This document shows positions 33,121 through 39,470 of a stretch of DNA of 43,748 nt, one piece after another; the stretch's first letter is position 1, and each line of letters begins with the position of its first letter. This DNA is from Candidatus Gottesmanbacteria bacterium GW2011_GWC1_43_10 (lineage in GTDB: Bacteria > Patescibacteriota > Microgenomatia > UBA10105): NCBI GenBank assembly GCA_000995415.1, contig LCEX01000006.1, positions 1 to 43,748 of the forward strand. The letters run 5' to 3'. A program made the translations under genes and the position numbers. Below the pieces are notes generated by a model that was not told the origin of the DNA, made no database searches, and saw only the letters and a program-made list of their open reading frames with translations.

Positions 33121-33833
33121 GCCCCTAATTTTAATTTTTCGGCTAAAATAATCGTCTCGGCTATTTCTTTGATTGATTTGCGGCTACGCATACTTTCCTT
33201 TTGAATTTTCGTGTACGCCGTCGCCTCATCAATTTTTTGGTGCTTCATCAAAATACCTTTGGCGCGCTCAACCAGCTTTCTAAATTCCAAGGTTTCTTTA
33301 AGCTCCAGCGTTTCTTCAACCAGCAAAGCATTTTCAATGGCTCCTCCTACCAACTTGCCAATTGCCATCAACAAATTTATCTCACGTGCTTTGTACTTGT
33401 GCGGGAGCTGATGCTGCACATTTATCACTCCCACGATACCTATTTTATTTACTATCGGTACAGATAAAAAGGCGGCAAATTTGTCTTCAGGCAGGCTACG
33501 AAAATATTTAAACCGCGAATCATGATTGGCACCGGATTCGATCACCACCGGCTGTTTTTCTTTGGCTACCCAACCGGTGATCCCTTCACCCAGCTTCATC
33601 TTGATTTTCCGCAGCAGCTCCGGATGCGGATTTTGTGAGGCACGTAAGACCAACTCTTGCTTCTTTGCATCGTAAACGTAAATCAAACATGAATCGCTCC
33701 GGCTGATTTGCGAAGCTATCCGGACGATTTCGGCCAGCAATTCGCCGATTTCCAGACTATGGACAGAGCTTGCTACTCGGTAAAGGAATTCCAATTCTGT
33801 TTGCAATTCTTTGACCTGCTTCGCATCTATCAT
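33117..33833 (-). CDS. GAF-ANTAR antitermination regulator
   Basis: 238 residues from ATG 33833. Coiled N-terminus (AKQVKELQTELEFLYRVASSV), a GAF domain (residues about 25-175: SDSCLIYVYDAKKQELVLRA, GEGITGWVAKEKQPVVI, FAAFLSVPIVNK, GVINVQHQLPH), then an ANTAR domain (LVERAKGILMKHQKIDEATA, SMRSRKSIKEIAETII). ANTAR proteins bind double hairpins in nascent RNA and block terminators. The glnA leader next door carries such a site, so glnA is the likely target. The GAF ligand is unknown. Confidence 0.88.
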   Translation of the reverse strand: MIDAKQVKELQTELEFLYRVASSVHSLEIGELLAEIVRIASQISRSDSCLIYVYDAKKQELVLRASQNPHPELLRKIKMKLGEGITGWVAKEKQPVVIESGANHDSRFKYFRSLPEDKFAAFLSVPIVNKIGIVGVINVQHQLPHKYKAREINLLMAIGKLVGGAIENALLVEETLELKETLEFRKLVERAKGILMKHQKIDEATAYTKIQKESMRSRKSIKEIAETIILAEKLKLGA

Positions 33834-33840
33834 TGCCGCT

Positions 33841-33891
33841 ATTATATACCGCGAAGTTTTGGTTGCAAAATTTACCAAAATCAGCTATCTT
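33841..33891. promoter_or_regulatory. Bidirectional promoter with one shared palindromic -35
   Basis: TTGCAA (33863-33868) is its own reverse complement. Minus strand: 16 nt to TATAAT (33841-33846), 7 nt before the GAF-ANTAR ATG. Plus strand: 17 nt to TATCTT (33886-33891), 6 nt before ATG 33898. Confidence 0.6.
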
Positions 33892-33897
33892 CTAGCT

Positions 33898-34185
33898 ATG
33901 AAACTCTATCAAAAACTCTTCCAGGAAATGCTCTCGACTCACAAAGATTTGTTTACCCAATTTAAAGATATCCATGATCGCTTTGCCCAGGATCAAAACA
34001 AATATAAAAAGGAATTCAATGAAGTGGGTACTCAAGTCCTTGATGTGATTCGAAAATACGAAAATATCTTATGCGGTAAAACCGAAAACAGTCAGTATGG
34101 CAAATTTTCCAATAAACTCTCTGAAAAGTTTTGGACCGGCATCCGCGCTATTTTTCCAAAAATAGATTTTGTGGGAATTAAGTAA
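33898..34185 (+). CDS. Small hypothetical protein divergent from GAF-ANTAR
   Basis: 95 residues, MKLYQKLFQEMLSTHKDLFT..., helical and charged, ending in RAIFPKIDFVGIK. No family recognised. A promoter and ATG 6 nt apart support expression. It lies divergent from the GAF-ANTAR gene and convergent with gatD. Confidence 0.6.
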   Translation: MKLYQKLFQEMLSTHKDLFTQFKDIHDRFAQDQNKYKKEFNEVGTQVLDVIRKYENILCGKTENSQYGKFSNKLSEKFWTGIRAIFPKIDFVGIK

Positions 34186-34219
34186 AACCTGTAATTAAAC
34201 AGCTGCTTAACGATCTGGG

Positions 34220-35026
34220 TTAACGCAGAGTGGATACAAATTTGTGAGCTTGTTTTTCTAAACCATCATCCAGTTGTCGTAGTCTGATTTTCGCTACATA
34301 TTTTTTCTCTAAAGCTTTTGCGATCAACCAATCAGCAATATATGGATTTTTGGGGAGTAATGGCCCGTGAAAATAAGAACCAATGCTGTTTTTATAAAGC
34401 GCGCCTTCATATCCATCTTCACCGTTATTGCCGCCACCCTTTATTACTCTGGCAAACGGTTGCAATTTTTTCCCTAGATAAGTCCTTCCCCCATGATTCT
34501 CAAAACCGACAATCAAGTGAGAAGATTGCTTCGTCGCGGAGTTTATCCCGTACTTGGATACGGGGCTCCTCGCAATGACGTCAAATTGGTCGCTAATCAA
34601 TTCAGCCACTACGTTTCCAATCAACCGCTTGGCTTGATCTCCGGGATGCTCTGTATGTAAATCAAAAATCCCTGGCCCGGGGATTGGTTCTCCTTGATAC
34701 GGTTTGTAGAAATGTCCAACAGCTTGATATGCCGCACACACGAATAATGCCGGAACACTATTTTCAACCAGTTCTTTGATCATCGGACCTTTGTTTTTGA
34801 GGAAATCATCGCCGGCTATTTTTTGCTGCCTATCTTGGGCTCCACCCATAAAAATCAAGTCACAATTGGAAAGTTCAGAAACCTTAGTTTCTAAAGTGAT
34901 TTCTTTGATGTTTACTTCAATCCCCCGCCACTGGCAACGTTTCGTAAGCACGATAATATTTCCCCGATCACCATAAGTACTCATGAGATCCGGATACATC
35001 CAGGCGAGATTAAGTCTAAAGTTCAT
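34220..35026 (-). CDS. gatD: Lipid II isoglutaminyl synthase glutaminase subunit GatD
   Basis: Works with MurT to amidate D-Glu of lipid II. 268 residues. WMYPDLMSTYGDRGNIIVL is the conserved start, the nucleophile Cys lies in PALFVCAAYQAVG, and the His region is GSYFHGPLLPKNP. Residues about 149-168 (IARSPVSKYGINSATKQSSH) come from a palindromic repeat. The ATG lies within an AAAGTTTATAAAGTT repeat. murT is upstream, separated by the S23-type gene. Confidence 0.88.
   Translation of the reverse strand: MNFRLNLAWMYPDLMSTYGDRGNIIVLTKRCQWRGIEVNIKEITLETKVSELSNCDLIFMGGAQDRQQKIAGDDFLKNKGPMIKELVENSVPALFVCAAYQAVGHFYKPYQGEPIPGPGIFDLHTEHPGDQAKRLIGNVVAELISDQFDVIARSPVSKYGINSATKQSSHLIVGFENHGGRTYLGKKLQPFARVIKGGGNNGEDGYEGALYKNSIGSYFHGPLLPKNPYIADWLIAKALEKKYVAKIRLRQLDDGLEKQAHKFVSTLR
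34521..34580. repeat. In-frame palindromic element in gatD
   Basis: GAAGATTGCTTCG ... CTCGCAATGACG with an inner hairpin (CCCGTA...TACGGG). It corresponds to one half of the elements in gatB and the MITE at 6477-6599. Confidence 0.75.
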
Positions 35027-35054
35027 AAAGTTTAAAGTTTATAAAGTTTTTATT
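35018..35054. repeat. AAAGTTTATAAAGTT repeat, left flank of the S23-type gene
   Basis: AAAGTTCATAAAGTTTAAAG and onward. It resembles the reverse complement of the right flank at 35392-35430 and overlaps both the end of the S23-type gene and the gatD start. Confidence 0.65.
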
Positions 35055-35386
35055 AACCCCGATAATAACCTTGATATTTCTTCAGTCATTGGAATTAATT
35101 CGTTATTAAGTGAAGATTGTGATATATAGTTTAAATCGAACGCAAGATAAAGCATCGAACGGACTTCGGCACAAGACCCTTTTGCAATAAATAGAAAGTT
35201 TTTGAATTCTTTATTTCCTTTTCTTTCAAATCCTTCAGCGATATTATTCATAATAGACACGCAAGCTCTTTGAATTTGGTCACGAAATCCAAAATCTCGG
35301 TTTGATCTAAATAACATGTAAATTTCTCTAGTCAGATATCTAGACTTTTGCCATGAAACAATATCTTCGAACCTCAGAATTTTCAT
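35039..35386 (-). CDS. Four-helix-bundle protein (23S rRNA intervening-sequence/S23 family)
   Basis: 115 residues: FEDIVSWQKSRYLTREIYMLF, FGFRDQIQRACVSIMNNIAEGFER, FKNFLFIAKGSCAEVRSMLYLA. This matches the S23/avd-like four-helix bundle often encoded in 23S rRNA intervening sequences and scattered in CPR genomes. Function unknown. It splits murT from gatD, and A/T-rich inverted repeats lie on both sides, so it is probably an inserted cassette. Confidence 0.85.
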   Translation of the reverse strand: MKILRFEDIVSWQKSRYLTREIYMLFRSNRDFGFRDQIQRACVSIMNNIAEGFERKGNKEFKNFLFIAKGSCAEVRSMLYLAFDLNYISQSSLNNELIPMTEEISRLLSGLIKTL

Positions 35387-35391
35387 CTTGT

Positions 35392-35430
35392 TACCTTTAT
35401 AACTTTATAAACTTTATTAACTTTTGAACT
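35392..35430. repeat. AACTTTATAAACTTT repeat, right flank of the S23-type gene
   Basis: TACCTTTATAACTTTATAAA and onward, in inverted orientation relative to 35018-35054. It ends next to the murT stop. Confidence 0.65.
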
Positions 35431-35431
35431 T

Positions 35432-36895
35432 CTAGAGAATTTTCTTTCCCGTCAGTATTTTTCGTACTTCGAGCATGGCTGAATAAGTAGCTAAAATATA
35501 GAGAGTCCCCTCGGGCTTTATAGATTTTAAGCCTGTTTCTATAGCTTCAGCCAAATTTTCTTTAATAATCAACTGTTGCATTGCTAAATTGTTATATTGT
35601 TGGAAAGCGTACTTCATTCGTAAAGCTAAATCATATACTCTATCCCCGGAGACAATAATCTTGTGTTTATCCTGTGTCAGGATCTCAAAGTCCACGTCCC
35701 AAATCCAACTCACATCTCTGCCATCTGGAATCCGGTCATTGAGAACGAGTAATACCGTCTTGGGGTTAAGTTCCAAAACAGTTCTGAGTGACGCGTTGAA
35801 CCCAGCTGGGTTTTTGGAAAGAAAAAGTTTGACTTGTTTACTTGCCTCTCGTAGTCCTGGCGAAGTGGGGACGTTTATCGTAAATTCTTCTTGCCGGCCA
35901 AATGCGGGCTTAAATCGTTGTAACGCTTGATTGATAATATTATCTTTAATGTCCAGGGCTTTGGCCACACTAACTGCGGCCAGAGTATTATATTGATTAT
36001 AAAGACCTGGCATCGGTGAATCCCAAACGCTTAAGTCGGGTTGCGGCCGCTTCTCGCCGCAACCAACACATTTCCAAACACCAATGTGGGAATAATAAAT
36101 CCCTTCATAAACTAACCTGCCACCGCAGTTTAAACAAAATGTTGAATCAGTAGCATGTTCTTTTTGTTTCAAAAAGTGCTTTTTGTCATTGACGCCGAAG
36201 TAAAGAACATTACTGTCAGAGCGAAGCTGAAAACTTTTCTCTTTGTCATTCCCGCGCAAGCGGGAATCCGCGGATCCCCGATCAAGTCGGGGATGACTCA
36301 ATCTAATCCCTAAATGGGCAATCTGTGGATCGTCCGCGTTGAGAATCAGCGTCAATTTATTGTGTCCCGTAGCTGATGGCTGAGAGCTGATAGCTTGCAA
36401 TGCTTTTGCCCATTTTTCCGCAATCACATCCACTTCTCCATACCGATCCAATTGGTCGCGAAAAAGATTAAGTAGTACTATAATAAGTTTTTTGTCTTTG
36501 AAAATTGAAAATTGAAAATTGAAAATTATACTCGGAAGAGTATTTTCGTCAGTTTCAAACACTCCCCAATCAGCATTTATTCTTCCTAACCAATCACTCT
36601 CCTTAATGCAGGCAGATGTTATCCCGTTTAACAAATTTGCTCCGGTGGTATTGTGAATAACGGAAATCCCTTGTTTTTCCAAAATCTGTTTGATCATCAA
36701 ACTCGTCGTAGTTTTCCCGTTTGTTCCCGCCACAATCACCACTCCCTCGTGTAATTGATCAAACAATTGTGTCAATATATTTGGCGAAATGGTGAGCACC
36801 ACTTCCCCGGGCCACGTCCCACCCGCTCCCAACTTAAATAGTTGACTCAATTTAAAAGTAACCTTACCTAGAAATATCGCAAGCAAATTTCGCAT
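35432..36895 (-). CDS. murT: Lipid II isoglutaminyl synthase subunit MurT
   Basis: ATP-dependent Mur-ligase-like subunit. Start ATG 36895 (MRNLLAIFLGKVT). P-loop VVIVAGTNGKTTTSLM, FRDQLDRYGEVD, a four-Cys zinc site (FCLNCGGRLVY ... WKCVGCGEKRP) and the C-terminal DUF1727 (LVLNDRIPDGRDVSWIWDVDFE). Residues about 199-217 (SHPRLDRGSADSRLRGND) are translated from a double-hairpin repeat, and 122-131 (FNFQFSIF) from a tandem GAAAATT repeat. TTGCCT-17 nt-GATAAT lies 10 nt upstream. Confidence 0.92.
   Translation of the reverse strand: MRNLLAIFLGKVTFKLSQLFKLGAGGTWPGEVVLTISPNILTQLFDQLHEGVVIVAGTNGKTTTSLMIKQILEKQGISVIHNTTGANLLNGITSACIKESDWLGRINADWGVFETDENTLPSIIFNFQFSIFKDKKLIIVLLNLFRDQLDRYGEVDVIAEKWAKALQAISSQPSATGHNKLTLILNADDPQIAHLGIRLSHPRLDRGSADSRLRGNDKEKSFQLRSDSNVLYFGVNDKKHFLKQKEHATDSTFCLNCGGRLVYEGIYYSHIGVWKCVGCGEKRPQPDLSVWDSPMPGLYNQYNTLAAVSVAKALDIKDNIINQALQRFKPAFGRQEEFTINVPTSPGLREASKQVKLFLSKNPAGFNASLRTVLELNPKTVLLVLNDRIPDGRDVSWIWDVDFEILTQDKHKIIVSGDRVYDLALRMKYAFQQYNNLAMQQLIIKENLAEAIETGLKSIKPEGTLYILATYSAMLEVRKILTGKKIL
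36244..36297. repeat. In-frame double-hairpin repeat in murT
   Basis: GTCATTCCCGC...GCGGGAATCC then GGATCCCCGA...TCGGGGATGAC, 54 bp = 18 codons. Confidence 0.82.
36501..36528. repeat. Tandem GAAAATT repeat in murT
   Basis: Four copies of the 7-mer GAAAATT, so each copy shifts frame and three give whole codons. Read as part of FNFQFSIF. Confidence 0.7.
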
Positions 36896-36951
36896 GAGTG
36901 AAGCAATTATCTCGCGCAACTAACAAAAAGGCAACCAATGTATGTGGATAT

Positions 36952-37224
36952 TTAGGATAAAGGTGTATGTTTACCTTGGGGATGAATGTTTTCAAGATCG
37001 GTGATACGCTCTTCATGATCTGCAGGCTGATTTGAGGAAATTGCATTGTCGGCTCTTATATCTTCAAGTTCTTTAATGATTTTATCATTCTGTGTATACA
37101 GGTTATCCATTTTTTGATTAAATTCTTTTTTAGTCGGAAGATGTTCCAGTTTTTCCGTCAGAATATCTTCGATTGTTTGTCGAATGATTTGGTAGTTTAT
37201 CGCAGTTCGGTTTTTAGTTACCAT
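36952..37224 (-). CDS. Small coiled-coil hypothetical protein
   Basis: 90 residues, ATG 37224. It has predicted helix and heptads: IIRQTIEDILTEKLEHLPTK, KMDNLYTQNDKIIKELEDI, HEERITDLENIHP. No family named. It follows the 46-residue ORF by 16 nt and probably shares its transcript. Confidence 0.6.
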   Translation of the reverse strand: MVTKNRTAINYQIIRQTIEDILTEKLEHLPTKKEFNQKMDNLYTQNDKIIKELEDIRADNAISSNQPADHEERITDLENIHPQGKHTPLS

Positions 37225-37240
37225 AAGGTCTAACCAAATA

Positions 37241-37381
37241 TCATTTTCTTTCTAGTTTTATTGATCTTGAATAAATCTGTCTTTGCTCTCGATCTATTTG
37301 TCTGATTTCTCTGATCATTTGAAGCATTTTATCACTCCAGGCAATAAATTCTTGTCCGCCTGTCCATTTCTTTTCTTCCAT
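37241..37381 (-). CDS. Small charged hypothetical protein, 46 aa
   Basis: Begins MEEKKWTGGQEFIAWSDKML and ends ...RSIKLERK. Helical, rich in Arg/Lys/Glu. Supported by a promoter directly upstream: TTGACC, 18 nt, TAAATA, with the -10 only 5 nt from ATG 37381 (leaderless). It precedes the coiled-coil gene. No known family. Confidence 0.55.
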   Translation of the reverse strand: MEEKKWTGGQEFIAWSDKMLQMIREIRQIDREQRQIYSRSIKLERK

Positions 37382-37430
37382 GAATTTATTTAACACCTGT
37401 TACTTATATTGGTCAATATATCACAATCGG

Positions 37431-38324
37431 TCACATGTTTCGAAGCCGTTTGATCCGCTCCTCAATCGGCGGGTGGGTGTCAAAGAGACCCGCAAACCAG
37501 GCGCCGAAGTTTTTGTCCTTGAAGGGATTGGTGATATAAAGATGAGCTGTAGCATTAGTGGCAGCTTCAAGGACTTCCCGATCGCCGGCTAATTTTTCCA
37601 AAGCTCGGGCGAGTCCTTCCGGATAACGCGTGATTAGAGCTCCTGAGGCATCTGCTAAATATTCGCGTTGCCGGGAAATTGCGAGTTTAATGATAGTTGC
37701 CAAAATAGGAGCCAGAATGGTTAGCACAATCCCAATTAACATAAATGCACCTCCGCCACTTCTTTCTTCGCGATTCCGCCTGCCTCCCCACCATAGACTT
37801 CTCAGAAACCAATCAGTCACAAATGCAATCGTGCCAACCAACACGCCTACTACGAGCAGCAAACGAATGTCGTAATTTTTGACATGAGACAGTTCGTGGG
37901 CAATGACTCCTTCCAGTTCACGCCGATCTAGCCTTTGTAGTATTCCGGTTGTGGCAACCACAATCGCATGCTCGGGATCTCGGCCGGTGGCAAAAGCATT
38001 CATGGCCGTATCATCAATCACGTAAAGCTTTGGTTTGGGAAGTCCGGCCGCCAGGGCCAGATTTTCGGTGACAGTAAACAAGTCAAAATCCCGTTTTCTA
38101 TCTGCCTCGCGCGCGCCACTCATCGCCAGAATAAGTTGATCTCCCCAGAAATAACTTCCCACACTCGTAAGGAGTGACAGAACTACCGCTACTCCGACAT
38201 ATCCAGAGCCATACCCCAGCGCCTCGCCCATGACCCAAGCAATAAGAGCAAAAAACGCCACAAACCCGGCCATGAGAATCCAGGTTTTGGTATTATTACT
38301 TGATATTTGCGAATAGATGTTCAT
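37431..38324 (-). CDS. htpX: Membrane zinc metalloprotease HtpX
   Basis: 297 residues, M48 family. Two N-terminal membrane helices, DDTAMNAFATGRDPEHA, zinc motif VIAHELSHVKNYD near residue 140, two more membrane helices (VGVLVGTIAFVTDWF, FMLIGIVLTILAPILATII), then REYLADASGA with the third ligand and the C-terminal FDTHPPIEERIKRL. It degrades damaged membrane proteins. It usually neighbours lemA, as here, but a DUF559 cassette lies between. Confidence 0.95.
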   Translation of the reverse strand: MNIYSQISSNNTKTWILMAGFVAFFALIAWVMGEALGYGSGYVGVAVVLSLLTSVGSYFWGDQLILAMSGAREADRKRDFDLFTVTENLALAAGLPKPKLYVIDDTAMNAFATGRDPEHAIVVATTGILQRLDRRELEGVIAHELSHVKNYDIRLLLVVGVLVGTIAFVTDWFLRSLWWGGRRNREERSGGGAFMLIGIVLTILAPILATIIKLAISRQREYLADASGALITRYPEGLARALEKLAGDREVLEAATNATAHLYITNPFKDKNFGAWFAGLFDTHPPIEERIKRLRNM

Positions 38325-38338
38325 TTTACACTTGATTT

Positions 38339-38360
38339 CCTTCTCCTTTAAAGGAGAAGG
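38339..38360. repeat. Palindrome on the htpX side of the DUF559 gene
   Basis: CCTTCTCCTTTAAAGGAGAAGG, perfect, followed by AGGATGAGGTTA, which is nearly complementary to TAACCTCACCT at the other end of the cassette. Confidence 0.75.
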
Positions 38361-38371
38361 TCAGGATGAGG

Positions 38372-38731
38372 TTAATCAGGTAAATGTTCTTTAATTGTTT
38401 CTAAAACAACATCCATGTTATTAATAACTTCTTCATTGCTAAAACGTATAACTTTTACTCCTTGCAAAATTATTAGGTTTTGCCTCCACGCATCGTATAC
38501 CCTAATTACTTTTCTAGTATGATTACTTCCATCGATTTCTACCACTAGTTTTGCTTCTGGAGAATAGAAATCGACGACAAAATTTTCGATACTATATAGG
38601 CGTCGAAATTTATGTCCACTTAATTGTCTATTACGTAATCTAGTCCACAATGCACGTTCGGGATCTGGGAGTAACTTACGCAGTCCCCTTCTCCTAGCTT
38701 TAAGTTCTTTTCTAGAAAATACTCCTACCAT
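38372..38731 (-). CDS. DUF559 (Vsr-like) endonuclease-domain protein
   Basis: About 119 residues from ATG 38731 (MVGVFSRKELKARRR). LLPDPERALWTRLRNRQLSGHKFRRLYSI, VVDFYSPEAKLVVEIDGSNH, and QGVKVIRFSNEEVINN follow the DUF559 pattern of a very-short-patch-repair/restriction-like fold. Function unknown. It sits between lemA and htpX with palindromes on both sides, as if inserted as a unit. Confidence 0.85.
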   Translation of the reverse strand: MVGVFSRKELKARRRGLRKLLPDPERALWTRLRNRQLSGHKFRRLYSIENFVVDFYSPEAKLVVEIDGSNHTRKVIRVYDAWRQNLIILQGVKVIRFSNEEVINNMDVVLETIKEHLPD

Positions 38732-38743
38732 GCCACCAAAATT

Positions 38744-38780
38744 TAACCTCACCTTGGTCCTCTCCTTTTCAAGGAGAGGA
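38744..38780. repeat. Palindrome on the lemA side of the DUF559 gene
   Basis: TAACCTCACCTTGG followed by TCCTCTCC-TTTTCAA-GGAGAGGA. The outer part is inverted relative to 38361-38374. Confidence 0.72.
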
Positions 38781-38790
38781 AAGCAAAAGG

Positions 38791-39342
38791 TTAAAACTTC
38801 ACTTCGACTTTTTTCCGCTCGTCTTCGGTTGCCGCAAAGAACTCTTCAGATTTAAAGCCAAATTGACCGGCAATCAAGGAATTGGGAAACATCATGATTT
38901 TGGTGTTGTATTCCATCACCACGTTGTTATAAAACTGCCGTGAATATGCCACTTTGTCTTCAGTGTCTGACAACTCTTTTTGCAGTTGTTGAAAGTTTTC
39001 GGATGCTCTTAAATTGGGATATGCTTCAGCCACCGCAAACAAAGATTTCAAAGCGCCTGTCAACATATTGTCAGCCACAGCTTTTTCATGCGCTGACCCA
39101 GCTCCCATCAGAGCTGAACGAGCTTTGGTCACTTCCTCAAATACGCCTTTTTCGTGTTTGGCATAACCTTTGATTGTCTCAACTAGATTGGGAATCAGGT
39201 CAGCCCGGCGTTTAAGTTGCACATCAATTTGACTCATCGCTTCCTTGATGCGCACTCGAAGTGTAACTAAGGAGTTATACAACCCCCATACAAAGAGAAC
39301 TAAAAGAACTACTATTCCTAATACAATTAATAATGGACTCAT
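38791..39342 (-). CDS. lemA: LemA family protein
   Basis: 183 residues from ATG 39342, after AAAGGTGG. N-terminal membrane helix ([21 protein letters not shown]), then the helical LemA domain: [77 protein letters not shown]. LemA proteins are membrane-anchored and often accompany HtpX. Role poorly known. Confidence 0.94.
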   Translation of the reverse strand: MSPLLIVLGIVVLLVLFVWGLYNSLVTLRVRIKEAMSQIDVQLKRRADLIPNLVETIKGYAKHEKGVFEEVTKARSALMGAGSAHEKAVADNMLTGALKSLFAVAEAYPNLRASENFQQLQKELSDTEDKVAYSRQFYNNVVMEYNTKIMMFPNSLIAGQFGFKSEEFFAATEDERKKVEVKF

Positions 39343-39470
39343 ATTGTTCACCACCTTTCGTTTTAAAATCCCAATGTCAAAATCCAAATAACAAATCAAG
39401 TCCAAATATCATAATGATTTAAGATTATAGTTTTGAACTTGATTTGATATTTGAGCTTTGAAATTTGAAC

